DNA from: Urophycis tenuis
Lineage: Eukaryota; Chordata; Actinopteri; Gadiformes; Phycidae
Length of the DNA: 64,000 nt
Assembly (NCBI GenBank): GCA_036785325.1
Contig: JAXIVH010000024.1
Span: 5,172,198 to 5,236,197, forward strand
Direction: 5' to 3'
Position 1 is the first letter of the stretch; every line of letters starts with the position of its first letter. Shown in pieces: positions 1-25,302 of the stretch. A program made the translations under genes and the position numbers. The notes under the pieces were generated by a model. That model saw nothing but the letters and a program-made list of their open reading frames with translations. It ran no database searches and was not told where the DNA came from.

Positions 1-1108
1 GACAAAATGGCTACACCAAATTAATAAGATTGTGTCTAAATTAACTAACTAGTAACTAGTAACTAGTAACTAATTGAAAAATGATCAAGCCGAAAAAAAA
101 TAGGGCTAATAATTAGAGATTTATTGAATAAATATGTAAGCAGGGTAGCAAGACTATTGGGACAAAGGTAATGCTTTCTCAATACAATTATGTCTATCCT
201 GGAGGCTTAATGGGTAGGTGGACTAACTGATGGCTGGGTGGAGCCTCCCACCAAAGGGTGTGGTTAGGGGCGTGGCTAGGGGAGTGGTTTAGGGAGGGAG
301 GAGGAATGAAGGATGGGCGATGGAGAAGCAAGGTGTGGCATTGGTTCAGAGCAGGGGTAAGAAATGGCTTGTGTAAAATCAATGCGTCTGAATGGCTCCA
401 TTGGGGGGTGGGGTGGGGTGGGGGGGGGTGATCAGTCTCCCCTTCTCCACTGGGACGGTGCCAGAGACCCCATTAGGGAGAAGTAACCCTGCACGTGACA
501 AGGCATGAATTAAAGATGAGGAGGCCAGACCACACTCAGTGATGTCATGCCAGCAATCTGGTTTATGTCCTCCTGCAGCTTTGTGTTTGTCGACAGACGA
601 GCAGGAGAACTGGAGAACAGCAAGACAAAGTGCTTTACGCTCAGTTTCCACCTATCGTGGAAGGGTGTCCACGCGTACGTGGTCTGACGATGTCAGTGCT
701 GCGAGTGGTCTATAAAGAAAAGGGTTATCGCCAGACAGCTAGTACACCCAGAAATGCTTTAAAATAAAACCCTCTCTCATCACGCGGTTTGAATGAGACG
801 ATAACCTTTACATTACAGCAAAAGCCTGCATGACGTAAGATGGCCACTGCCGTAGATGTTGTGTGCATGCAGATGACCCTCCCAGCAAACCAAATCAAAG
901 GCCAGCCGCCATTCCCAAAGGACTCTGCCGCACCCTGAGCACTGCCTCCTCAAATTGATCAAATTGATTCCCTTCTCGCCAACTGATGCCTCATCTCGTA
1001 AAAAGAATCACACAAACCTTTTACGTGCACGGTAGGGACTGTGTGCTGAAAGCAAAGTTGAACATGTCCTCCACCCTGTCTTCTCCCTTCATCTGGGGCT
1101 CGCTGCAG
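1..1108 (+). other. Intron 1 of the prph-like gene (partial)
   Basis: No coding exon is recognisable here on either strand. It holds a short 8-bp tandem repeat (about four copies of TAACTAGT near 46-74) and a G-rich run around 404-428. It ends in a pyrimidine tract and the CAG acceptor at 1106-1108. Called intron because the next coding block is a canonical internal 61-bp exon. Confidence 0.6.
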
Positions 1109-3213
1109 GCTGGACGAAGAAGCTCAGAAGAGGGCCGAGGCTGAGGGCAACTTGATTGTCTTCCGCAAGGTAAACCACCAGATGGTGGTTCTTAACAATG
1201 CTACATAATGGTTAAACAGCCATGTTCCCAGGGAGAATAAAAAGACCAAACGCTGAAGACCTGCATATGCTCTCCTCCTCTGTCCCTCAAGGATGTGGAC
1301 GACGCCACTTTGGCTCGCCTGGAGCTGGAGAGGAAGATCGAGTCTCTGATGGATGAGATTGAATTCCTCAAGAAGCTCCACGATGAGGTAACGTCTCTAC
1401 AGGGATGCCCACAGCAGCATGTTTTTAACAACTAATCATTCAAAACACTCTGACAATGCATTGCTCTTCATCTCAACACAACAGAAGAGGTCTGTTGTTC
1501 AATGGTGCTGATTGTACATATGTTCATCTCTAAAACCATCGCTCACACATGAGAGCAAATTGACCTCTGACCTTTGATCATCTCCTATTGACCTAGACCT
1601 TGTGTGTGTGTGTGTGTGTGCCTCCTTGTGGTGGTCCTCAGGAGATCCAGGATGTCCAGGTGAGTGTGCAGACACAGCACATGCAGATGGAGATGGTGGA
1701 GCAGACCACCAGGCCAGACCTCACGGCTGCTCTGAGGGACATCAGGGCCCAGTATGAGACCATCGCCAGCAAGAACATGCAGGAGTCTGAGGAGTGGTAC
1801 AAGTCCAAGGTACACAGGAACATACAGCCAAGAGAGCCACGAGACACAAAATGGTCAACCTTGCTTGTTCCTTCTGCTTATGTCTGGGTGTGTGTTGTTC
1901 TGACCTGCAGTTCACCGATCTGACCGAGTCTGCCAAGAAGAACAACGACTCCATCAGACAGGCCAAGCAGGAGGCCAACGAGTCCAGGAGGCAGATCCAG
2001 TCCCTGAACTGTGAGGTGGACGCCCTGAAGAACACGGTGAGGAGCTGGTGGCCTGAGTCACGTCAAGGCTCACTATACTGTTCACTGTACTGTGCTCTGT
2101 ACTGTATTACATGATATACTATAGTACACTATACTATATTACATGCTATGCTATACTACACTATATTATATTACATTATACACTATACCATATTGTATTA
2201 CATGATTCTATAGTGATTATAATGTACTATATTACATGCTATACTGCACTATACTATATTACATTATATATAGTATCCCATACTGTATTACATGATACTA
2301 TAGTGATTATAACTTGTACTATAGTGATTATAATGTACTATATTACATGCTATACTGCTTGCACTACATGAGTCAATGTGCCGCTGGGCAGAACGAGTCC
2401 CTGCTGAGGCAGATGCGTGAGATGGAAGACCAGTTCAGCAACGACATCGGAAACTACCAGGACAGCGTGGGCCGGCTGGAGGAGGAGATCCGCCACCTGA
2501 AGGACGAGATGGCGCGCCACCTCAGGGAGTACCAGGACCTCCTCAACGTCAAGATGGCGCTGGACATCGAGATTGCGACGTACCGCAAGCTGCTGGAGGG
2601 AGAGGAGAGCAGGTACAGGACAGGGATGTCCATGAAAGTTGTTTCTATTTACTTCTCTTATCATCTCAAGTGAACCGGTCTTTTTTGTTCTTCGTTTTGC
2701 TTCACGGTTCATGGTTTAAATCTCCAGCTTCTCCAGCTTTATTTTACTTCTGACTTCATCCTCTGTCCCACAGGATTACTATTCCCATGTTTAACATGAG
2801 CAACCAATTCAGCATGAGCAGTCACTCAAGTGATCGAGGTCAGATTTGATTCAAAGTTACACACCTTTACACTACAATAAGAACCAATCACAGTGAGGAT
2901 ATCTGAATCTGGTACCAAACCCGTATTTCAACCCAACACGTTTTCTCCTTTCCTCTTGTGTCAGAGTATGAGATGATCCCGGACGCCTCCAGCAAAAGGA
3001 CTGTGGTGATAAAGACCGTGGAGACTCGCGATGGAGAGGTTGGTTCTCCTGCAGACCAGAGGGGGAGCTGTGCGGTTCAGGGTGGATGTGTTAAAGTCTG
3101 GACATGTCTTTGACTGTTTGATTTCTCTGCAGGTGATCAAGGAGTCCAGGAAAGAGAAGGACAGAGAGCCTGAGCACAGTGAATCAAAGGAAAAGGAGGC
3201 CTTGAATGTGTAG
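1109..3213 (+). CDS. prph: Peripherin-like type III intermediate filament protein, 3' part (exons 2-9)
   Basis: Neuronal type III intermediate filament subunit that assembles into cytoplasmic 10-nm filaments. Exons: 1109-1169, 1292-1387, 1642-1809, 1911-2036, 2392-2612, 2774-2838, 2965-3038, 3133-3213 (TAG stop). The 61, 96, 126 and 221 bp exons have the exact sizes of the conserved type III gene plan. The encoded rod carries coil 1B, coil 2 with EEWYKSK, and the helix-termination motif ATYRKLLEGEE; the tail has the IKTVETRDGE motif. The third exon seen is 168 bp rather than the 162 bp of vimentin and GFAP. Its DVQVSV and DIRAQYE segments match peripherin, which also has these two extra residues. 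Exon 1 (head and coil 1A) is not in the window; bases 1-1108 are upstream intron. Desmin or GFAP are the alternatives, but length, motifs and 12q13-type neighbours favour peripherin. Confidence 0.85.
2098..2372. repeat. AT-rich degenerate tandem repeat in a prph intron
   Basis: Repeated variants of TATATTACATGCTATACT fill most of the 355-bp intron between 2036 and 2392. They stop about 20 bp before the acceptor, leaving a weak pyrimidine tract. Confidence 0.7.
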
Positions 3214-3860
3214 CTCATGACTCCAGCATCCCAGGTTGCAAATATCTGAACTAATAGAATAAAAAAAACGGTTTACTATAAAGTTAAACCATTAGTAGAA
3301 TGTTAGTTCCAATCAATGTTCAGTCTTCATTTCCGCTCATTGTTCGTGTGAATGTCAAGCTTACTGTTGGTGCAATACTAGAAAAACACTAAGTCTTTAG
3401 GCAGGGTCACCTTGGTGCTACTTAGTTTTACAGCTACTTCTCAAGTCCTGTGCCACCAAGCAAAACCACCACCGTACCACCTGAGGCCTTGTCGTACCGT
3501 GCATGTCCTGGGAAACATTCAAAGGGCACCACTATTTCTTCCACAAAGACAACCTCATGAAAGGAAGGCCAGGCATGGTTGTGCAGGAGAGGGTGGGTGC
3601 CGAGGGGTGCTGGTTGATGAAGACGTCTCCCTGTGAGGCTGAAAGATGTCAGCCATGAGGGCTTCACCCCATCAGGCTGACAGGCCCACGCACGCTGGGG
3701 AAAAGGTTGGCTTTTGTTTTCTTTAGACATGCGGTTCTCATTTAATGACATTGTGGTACACATAACCACCACAACAATATCAACCATACCTTACAGAACA
3801 AAATATGTAACAATATCTGCTGCGCAACCAGGAAAGGAGATTTAAATAAAGTCACTTAGA
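3214..3860 (+). terminator. prph 3' UTR with polyadenylation signal
   Basis: Follows the TAG at 3211-3213. A canonical AATAAA is at 3845-3850, followed by a GT-rich downstream element. An earlier A-rich AATAAA at about 3259 is an alternative. No other gene is seen in this stretch. Confidence 0.55.
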
Positions 3861-4380
3861 GCACATGTTTGTTGTGTCATTCATTCTAATGTCCTCACTG
3901 ACTCAATAATTTAATAAATAATAATAATTTGACTCAATAGCTGTAATTTACCAGCTTGGGATCAATAAAGTATTTATATTATATTATATTCTAAGATGTT
4001 TATATATGAAGTGTATGGGTTTGGAAACCCAAACCTGGCTGAAACATATCGTCCAATAAGGACGGTGGGTTATTCTGCATGTTCTGATGTAAATAATGAT
4101 GTCTATAATAGGCCTACTGCTGTTATTCTGACCACTCAGTTACCTGTCTGGTAGATCATGACAGTTTCCCACAATGGCTGAGTAACTGAACCTGAACTTG
4201 CAGCTGAAGACAAGAGAGGACTTATTATATTTACAACCATTATCTTTAGGAAGGGTTCAAATAGCACCACCACTACAAAGACCACTACCGACCACCATCA
4301 CCACACCCACCTACTGGACCATGACTTCTTCTTCAAAGTTCATTTAGAATAGAGTACAGAACAACATATATAAAGTATAA
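3861..4380. other. prph-timeless spacer with a LINE-type 3' tail remnant
   Basis: No gene is recognised. At about 3943-3990 the sequence resembles the 3' end shared by several fish non-LTR elements: AATTTACC, a short stem loop, then GGGATCAATAAAG, followed by a TATTA-type tail. Confidence 0.4.
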
Positions 4381-4492
4381 GCGCCCCCTACCGATACCAG
4401 GGGAGGAGCGTCAGGAGGAAGCCGGAAGGAAGCAGGGAAGTGCGCGTGTTTTCGCGGGAGTTCAAGCAGACGTCCCGCGGTAACCTGCTGTG
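4381..4492 (+). promoter_or_regulatory. Probable timeless promoter and non-coding exon 1
   Basis: A GC-rich TATA-less block contains an ETS-type CCGGAAG (4422-4428) and an E2F-like TTTTCGCGGGA (about 4449-4459). Both are usual in replication-gene promoters. It ends at a strong donor (GTAAGT starting at 4493), so this is most likely the 5' untranslated exon. The transcription start is not visible. Confidence 0.55.
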
Positions 4493-5128
4493 TGTAAGTC
4501 TTTGTTTTGATCTTCTAAATCATTCTTTGGCTTAAACTCGTTCAGTCTTTTTTTGGTTCAACACATTTCTGTGCTTTTTGGATGCGTACAATGTGTGATT
4601 CTGGACTGTTATGACATGGACGAAGAAGGTGTTGTGATGTAGGGTAGTAGGGAGTGTTGTGTGGTATTTCTAACCGTAGTATAATTCATATTATCATTAC
4701 TATTCTAACATTGAAACGTGATTCCATGACCAATGTAATATAACCTATGTTCAAGTCTGGAGCGTTAAGAAAACGTGTGTCCATTCATACAGAAGTAGAT
4801 GAGGGCTGAATCCAGTCTCGTCTGATCTAGGCTCAGCTGTCATCTAGTCAACATATTTTACCTAACTTATTGTCTCTTTTGTTGCTCAGATGTTAGATAT
4901 TTAACATATGTTAACCAGCTTATTGTGTCTTATGTCGCTCAGATGTTATATATTGAACATATTTTATCTTATTGTCTCTTGTGTTGCTCAGCTGTCCCAT
5001 CATATGTCAGGGCCACACATTATTCAAACACAATGTTAACAGCGTGCCGTTACTCCGGTGTTCTCATGAGTGTATTGTTTTATTGTTGTTCTGCCTCCTG
5101 CTGCTCCTCAGTGGTAGCTGATTGCAGG

Positions 5129-18346
<13,218 letters not shown>

Positions 18347-18760
18347 GGGCCAGATGAGAGGGAGCTTCAACACTGGAGCCTGAAGCCCGATGAAGATTAA
18401 AACTCTGTTGTAAATGTGTTCATGTGATCCAACGTTTTAGAAGACAAGTTGTACATAAGTGTTTGAATTTAATTATGTCTCTTTGTCGTCAGACGTGTTG
18501 CGTAGCTCTGGGGGTCAGCTCTGCCTTTCCTGTATTCTGAGTGGTTTTTATTCTTGGCCTGCCAGGCCCACTGAGAGGTCCTGGAGTCTGCATGCTTTCT
18601 CTATATTCCTACAGTGGTAACAGATAACAGATTCTGTGTTCTTGTTGGATTGTTATATTTTTGTATAGGAAATCAATCATCGTTTCTTTTTTTTTTGCCT
18701 ATTGAATTTGAAACCAAAACAAACATGTATTGATGAATAAATTGTTAGTGATTTGATAAA
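18347..18760 (+). terminator. timeless 3' UTR and polyadenylation signals
   Basis: After the TAG at 18344-18346, an ATTAAA occurs at about 18396 and a canonical AATAAA at 18736-18741. A T-rich tract lies between them. Which is used cannot be told from sequence. Confidence 0.55.
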
Positions 18761-19330
18761 GTTGGGTCTTTATGCCTGTTTTTATCACTAGAGGGCATGT
18801 TTAGAAAATGTTTAGCCTTAATTGAGATTGTGCTTTTTTTCCTGTCCTGGTGTAATGATGTCACTGGACATTGATTACAGCGGGGATTTCAACATCTAGT
18901 GAGTCATGACATTCACTGGTAATCTACTGCCTTTTTTTAAACGTCTCTGGAGACATTCGTTGGCAATATCAAACAATTTCTCACGCTTTCTGGTGCATTT
19001 TAATGTGCATTATTCCAGTGCTTATGGACAGCAAATCGCGTAGTCTTTAACATTGTACACACACGAATGCATTTTAGTTTGATCTCTGCTCTGCCTCGAG
19101 GTCCTTTCATGTTTCCAATCAATGCATTCAGTCTGACTTTTTCCAGCTGTGGTGGGGGTGGTGTGTTGTCTTCACATCTGGACCATGTTAGTGACTTCCT
19201 GTTACAGCATTTGGTCAGCCCCCCGCCATAGACACGTGAGCCCCCCGCTCCGGAGATAGAGGCGGATCTGTGCAGTGAGACTGGATGTGTGCGGTTCAGG
19301 ACATCCTATACAAAGACACGGACGATAAGA
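18760..19330. other. Intergenic, no feature recognised
   Basis: AT-rich sequence without a supported exon, RNA or mobile element. Confidence 0.4.
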
Positions 19331-19331
19331 C

Positions 19332-20265
19332 AGGTCCCCTCCTAAAGGAGGGCAGAACCAAGGCCAGGTCCTCCTAAAGGAGGGCAGAACCAGGGGCAGG
19401 TCCTCCTAAAGGAGGGCAGAACCAGGGGCCAGGTCTCCTCCTAAAGGAGGGCAGAACCAGGACCAGGTCTCCTAAAGGAGGGCAGAACCAGGACCAGGTC
19501 TCCTCCTAAAGGAGGGCAGAACCAGGACCAGGTCTCCTCCTAAAGGAGGGCAGAACCAGGACCAGGTCTCCTAAAGGAGGGCAGAACCAGGACCAGGTCT
19601 CCTAAAGGAGGGCAGAACCAGGACCAGGTCTCCTAAAGGAGGGCAGAACCAGGGCCAGATCTCCTCCTAAAGGAGGGCAGAACCAGGACCAGGTCTCCTA
19701 AAGGAGGGCAGAACCAGGACCAGGTCTCCTCCTAAAGGAGGGCAGAACCAGGACCAGGTCTCCTAAAGGAGGGCAGAACCAGGGCCAGATCTCCTCCTAA
19801 AGGAGGGCAGAACCAGGACCAGGTCTCCTAAAGGAGGGCAGAACCAGGACCAGGTCTCCTAAAGGAGGGCAGAACCAGGGCCAGGTCCTCCTAAAGGAGG
19901 GCAGAACCAGGACCAGGTCTCCTAAAGGAGGGCAGAACCAGGGCCAAATCTCTTCCTAAAGGAGGGCAGAACCAGGACCAGGTCTCCTAAAGGAGGGCAG
20001 AACCAGGACCAGGTCTCCTCCTAAAGGAGGGCAGAACCAGGACCAGGTCTCCTAAAGGAGGGCAGAACCAGGACCAGGTCTCCTAAAGGAGGGCAGAACC
20101 AGGGCCAGATCTCCTCCTAAAGGAGGGCAGAACCAGGACCAGGTCTCCTCCTAAAGGAGGGCAGAACCAGGACCAGGTCTCCTAAAGGAGGGCAGAACCA
20201 GGACCAGGTCTCCTAAAGGAGGGCAGAACCAGGACCAGATCTCCTCCTAACGGAGGGCAGAATCT
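19332..20265. repeat. Minisatellite with a hairpin in each unit
   Basis: About 28 copies of a 30-36 bp unit: AGGTCTCCTAAAGGAGGGCAG plus AACCAGGACC, with optional extra CTC. CTCCT and AGGAG form a short stem in every copy. Confidence 0.95.
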
Positions 20266-20939
20266 TATTCGCCGCACGTTATTACAGTGCCCTCACAATG
20301 CACGCCCTTCGCAGATGAAGAGACTCATGTTACATTAGTGTCCTTTTGTGTTGTTATTATTAACGTTAATGGACCCACCTCGAGTCAGGACTAGGTCGAA
20401 TGACAACCAACATGCATTTTTCCAGGCCTGTGAGTTTGTTGGGATTGGTTCAAAACTACTTCAAGTATTCTCTGAGCCCGAGGACTCTTTATTGTGTTTT
20501 GTACAGACATTGGAAAACAACTTACTAACTTTAGAGACATTTGTAGCAACTGTCCTTGATTGGTCGTATGTAAGAATACATACATTTACAACGGTTACAT
20601 CACATATTAGTATCAAGTGAAAGAAAGAAATAATTGAATGTAGAATATTTACTTATTAACAATAATAAATAGCTTATGAACAAATGGTAATGCATTTCCT
20701 CACTTCACTGTATCTTTGGAAGCTACTGGGCGTAAAAGTACAAATCTATGTTTCATTTGATCTCATTTGATCAGCTGAACGTTTCATCGATGAAGCAACA
20801 AGAGATGTGGGCTCGGCGCCTCCTCCAGGGGGAGACTACAGGGGGAGAGGAGGAAAGTTTGGAAACCTCCCCTAGCCGATCCAATAGCCACCACCTCCTG
20901 AAGGAGAGGATGTGTCAGTAGTATTGTCTGTTACCACGG

Positions 20940-21211
20940 GCTGACACCGGGATCACTACACTGTAGTGAGGAGTTTTGAGACGGGCGCAGCCATGCGGCG
21001 AGGGGAGCCGGACGGGAGGCTGTAGGGTCTGGATCAGAGCGAGGTCTGGGTCAGAACGAGGTCTGGATCAGAGGTCTAACCCGTGTCGGAGCAGATCCAC
21101 TCAGAAGAGTTGGTGAGGCTGCAGCCCAGCCGGGTTCCCTGCAGCGCCTGTGTGTCGGTAGACCTGCAGGGTTTCCCCGGTGGAGCTTCAAGGACGGTCT
21201 GCGGCTCACGG
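20940..21211 (+). promoter_or_regulatory. Probable 5' non-coding exon / promoter of tmem198b
   Basis: A GC-richer island (about 20800-21211) ends in a strong donor, CACGG followed by GTGAGT at 21212. The tmem198b start codon lies in an exon that begins with an acceptor at 28551, so an upstream non-coding exon is required. This is the best candidate seen on the + strand. It would imply a 7.3-kb first intron. Inference only. Confidence 0.4.
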
Positions 21212-22918
21212 GTGAGTTCATCAACCTATTTATCTGACCAACTTCCCCGTGGTGGTGGTCTCAGATCGCCCTCTAGAAAACGAGGACATTCGTTTGCCCT
21301 CTCGAAACTTTGTGGGTTTCTAGTCCTTGGCGACAATGACGAAGCGTCGACTGTTTTCCATCTAATGGAACAACACTCGTCTTATCCACGTATTAGGTTA
21401 TTTAGCGTTGCGTAAAGGGTCCCACCCAAAGTCGAAGAACAACACCACAGATCTGCTGCTGGGTGTCTGCTCCTAACGGCGTGGCATGACGTCACAACCT
21501 TGTCTCCGGAGTGAGACGAGCACACAGGATTCTCCTCAGTGTTGGAATCAACAACTGTTGTTGCAGTAAACTGTTGGTAGTGACTAGACGCGTAATCACG
21601 CACCGTTCTAGTGATCACTCACTTCGAAGCATGCAAGGATTCCCCCGATGCTTAAAGTCTACTTAAAACTGCGTACATCTATTAAGGGAGACAGTGTGAT
21701 TGAGAGTCTAGTTGTTGCTTTTCAATTTAATTGTCTGTTTAGAAAATGTTGAGCCCCAAACCGTTTCACTGAGGCTCTGGTGCTTACAGCGTGGGTGAGA
21801 AGGGCTATTTTGGTGTTTTGGGCATTGTGATGATAGGCTGTGAGTCCTAGTCTGTAGTTACTCTCCTACCCTGCACCCCCCATCTACTTGACCTAAAAGC
21901 TGGTGTGTTAGCTGGTGCCAGATGTGCTGTCCCTGGGACACAGCCCAGGAACCCATCCCTGCTCCAGGCCAGGGAGAGGGGAAGGAAGGGAGAGGTGGAG
22001 GAAAAAGACAGCTATCATTTCAACCGTTGGCGGTTGACTCATTTGCGGGACAGCATTCTTATGTGTGTATGCATGTGCTTGTATACACATGTCCCCTTCA
22101 CATGAAATGGAACCTCGTCTCCATCATTACATGTTTGTCAACGTCAGAAGGTTGAATGATGTGGAGTAACAACGTCCTCATGTTGATCTGTCAGACCTTT
22201 CCAAGTCTGTCTGGCCGCAGGAGCAGGACAGCCTCAAGGGGTGAAGCAGTGCTCAGAAGGAGGCCTCACATGAACTGTTCACTGTGAAGGAGTCACTTCA
22301 ACACTGTAGTAATGCCTCCCGGGGAACGATAACAGGATTGTTCACTCCTTTTCTTTTCTTCTCCTGAAAGAAGGTATCACTTCCATTAAGTTAGGACCGG
22401 CCGTAAGAGGATCCAACTCTTACAGCTCAGCACTTTGCAACGAGTCAGAGGTCACCTTATGCTGCTCTCCAGGACGCAGACCATATGTGGAACATGGTGG
22501 CAATTAGACCAACAAGTGGTGAAGACGGAACGGTTTAGTTTGTTCATGGAGGAGGAGAGAGGTGTTCAGAAGATCTCCTGGATTGTGAAGAATATATATG
22601 CTTTAAGCTTTCAACGACTTGAACTGCCTTGAGCTAATATGGGAAGGCCCCCTTTTACGCTTATGCAAATGAGCAGAGAACTCATTGAACAAAGTTATAT
22701 CTGCGTGAGCTCACTTGTTTCAGTGAACCTCGGGGCTGTCCATGTGGGTGATTCACCCCAGGAAGTAGCTGTACCGTAGCAGTGGATGTAGCAGCCTTAT
22801 AGTCAAGGTTCTGCAACTACATCCACACCGCTGGTGAAAACACAGACTCCTGGTCTCACCAACAGCTTGTGTGAAGGCCGATGCTTGCCCCGGGATCCTC
22901 TCAGCCCCCCTCTCCAAC

Positions 22919-23060
<142 letters not shown>

Positions 23061-23138
23061 GCACTCGCATCCAGTGTGATGAATACTGATGAGCGCCACT
23101 CTGGAGACCACAAGGCCATGGACCATAGCTTGCTTGGG

Positions 23139-23171
<33 letters not shown>

Positions 23172-23190
23172 CGTGCCTGTGTGTGTGTGT
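23139..23190. repeat. (GT)n microsatellite
   Basis: An interrupted GT run (GCGTGCGTGCC in the middle) lies 80 bp from the opposite-sense (CA)n block, so the transcript could fold CA against UG. Confidence 0.9.
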
Positions 23191-24335
23191 GCCCCAGCAT
23201 GCAGAATGAGCATGTGACCCTCTTGAAAAAGACTCATTGTGTCGGTGGTCTTTAACTGACTGTAATTTTCTGCCTTTTTTCTGTAAGCAGCTCTCAACAG
23301 TCTTGCGTTCAAAGGCTGCTATTGTTCACTATCAACTCCTCGCTAATCACAGATGGAGGGGATTATGAGGTGAGGGAGTAGCCGCTAATACTAAAGGCTC
23401 GAGTCTTTTTGGTTGCCATGGGTACGCCGAATTCAGTTTAAACTTTTTTGGTTTAACTATAAAAATGGGTCCGTCCGGTGTGAATCTACTGTCATGTCCT
23501 GTTGTTGTTTGGTGACCTTCATTCTAAAATGGCTTATGTAGCTGGCACTGCTGGGGACGCTCCACTCCAGCTGTGGCCCTGCTCCCCTCCCCGACTCTCC
23601 CATGCTGTCCCAGAGGTCAACCAAACCCTCCCACATCATGCTGGATGTCCTCCATCTTGGAAGACTATGGCTGTCTTAGACAGGTGCACAGTGTCCGCCG
23701 TGAGTCCTGATGTCTTGGGAAGCCGGCTGCGGGATTACGCTGGGAGACGTAGTTCATGTAAATGACTCGGGTCCTGGCCAAGTCAGAGCCCACGTCCTCT
23801 GGCCACGAGAGACGGAGGGAACCGCCCTTCAGGTGAATTGAAGACGAGGTGATGAAGCTCAGAAGTCCACCGTACTGTGCCCGACGCAATGAGATCCAAA
23901 CCCCAAAGGGAAACCTGACTTGGGTGTTTCTTTGACGTGACCTATATTCAGGGTGTGAACCATCAGGGTGTGAACCATCAGCGTGGTTCAAACACACACA
24001 TCCTTTTTAAAAGCTGTGTGTGTTGACACATCCTGTCAAGTTTTCACGCTCCCATTTTAAGAAATCTCAGTCGCAGTCTCACTGGTTTTTCAGTTTGATT
24101 GATTATGTTTCTGTCCCTTCCATGTAGAGAACCCATCCCGTCCATGTAGAGAACCCTTCTCTGGTTCTGTCTCCGCTGTTTCCTGAGTACCTTCATGTCT
24201 GCTGCTTGCCTAGAATTTACATATTTTTTCAGGAAGCAATCACATGGCCACCAGACCACAAATGTAAACTAGCATGTGCAAATTATGTATAATTCAAATA
24301 TCTATTGCTGCAAAACAAGTTTCTATACGTATATA

Positions 24336-24344
24336 TTATATATA

Positions 24345-24405
<61 letters not shown>

Positions 24406-24421
24406 GTGTGTGTGTGTGTGT
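24336..24421. repeat. (TA)n(TG)n compound microsatellite
   Basis: About 30 TA units followed by about 9 TG units. Confidence 0.95.
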
Positions 24422-25072
24422 ACTCTGTAAGGAAGGTCTTTCTCTTCAAACTCAGGGCCCTGTTATCTGGAGTGTCAGGTTAGGACTTGAAGGTGTTCAA
24501 TGCCACCAGACAGCAGGACTACAGCATTATTCAGATGTATAATGACGGCACTATGAAGGGCAAACAGCTCTAAGAGCCGCAGTGTGCAGGGTTCCTGTGA
24601 ACGTCCTCTGCATGTCTTTACTTGAGAGCGTTCTTCTGATGCAGCTTGTCTGGCTCTTTGTATTCTGTTTCTCTTCCTCTTTTTGTTTGTTTCATAACTT
24701 TGAAGTAGTTAATGGAGCACTGAAGGTTTCAATCATTTGGTAATAATGAGTACAATACATCATGTCAGTATGATCTATCATCTCAGTATGATATATTAAA
24801 GGTTAGCGAGGCCTCCAGGCCGCTGCTGTGTCCGCATCGTGGCAGGAAGTCCCTGCTCCGCCACAGCGTCCTGATGAGCTCCACTTCCTGTGGCGCTGCT
24901 TCCCTGTCATGAGGCAGAGGAAGCTGAGTGTTCAGCCCACTGAGCCTCTCTCTACGTTTACTGACCGCATCCGAAAACCAAGACTTAGAAACACCAACGG
25001 CCAGGTCTGTGCTTGGTCTCGTCCAGTAGACTATTGGTCTTTTACTCGCCCGTCCCCCTTGAGTCCAGGGAT

Positions 25073-25075
<3 letters not shown>

Positions 25076-25115
<40 letters not shown>

Positions 25116-25238
25116 GTGTGTCCGTGTGCCCCCCAGCGTGCCTACAGCACGTAGAGAGGACGTACCCTCTGCTTAGGCTTCATGACTCAGCTGGTGAGGG
25201 TCATCAAGCCAGACCATCCCTTAAAGCCCCGCCTGGAA

Positions 25239-25299
<61 letters not shown>

Positions 25300-25302
25300 A
25301 CA
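25076..25302. repeat. Paired (GT)n and (CA)n microsatellites
   Basis: GT run at 25076-25113 and CA run at 25229-25300, about 115 bp apart and complementary in sense. Confidence 0.95.

Noticed and set aside
3412..3787. Overlapping 74- and 117-codon frames downstream of prph
   Set aside because: They lie in the prph 3' UTR before the AATAAA at 3845, with no recognisable motif or splice support.
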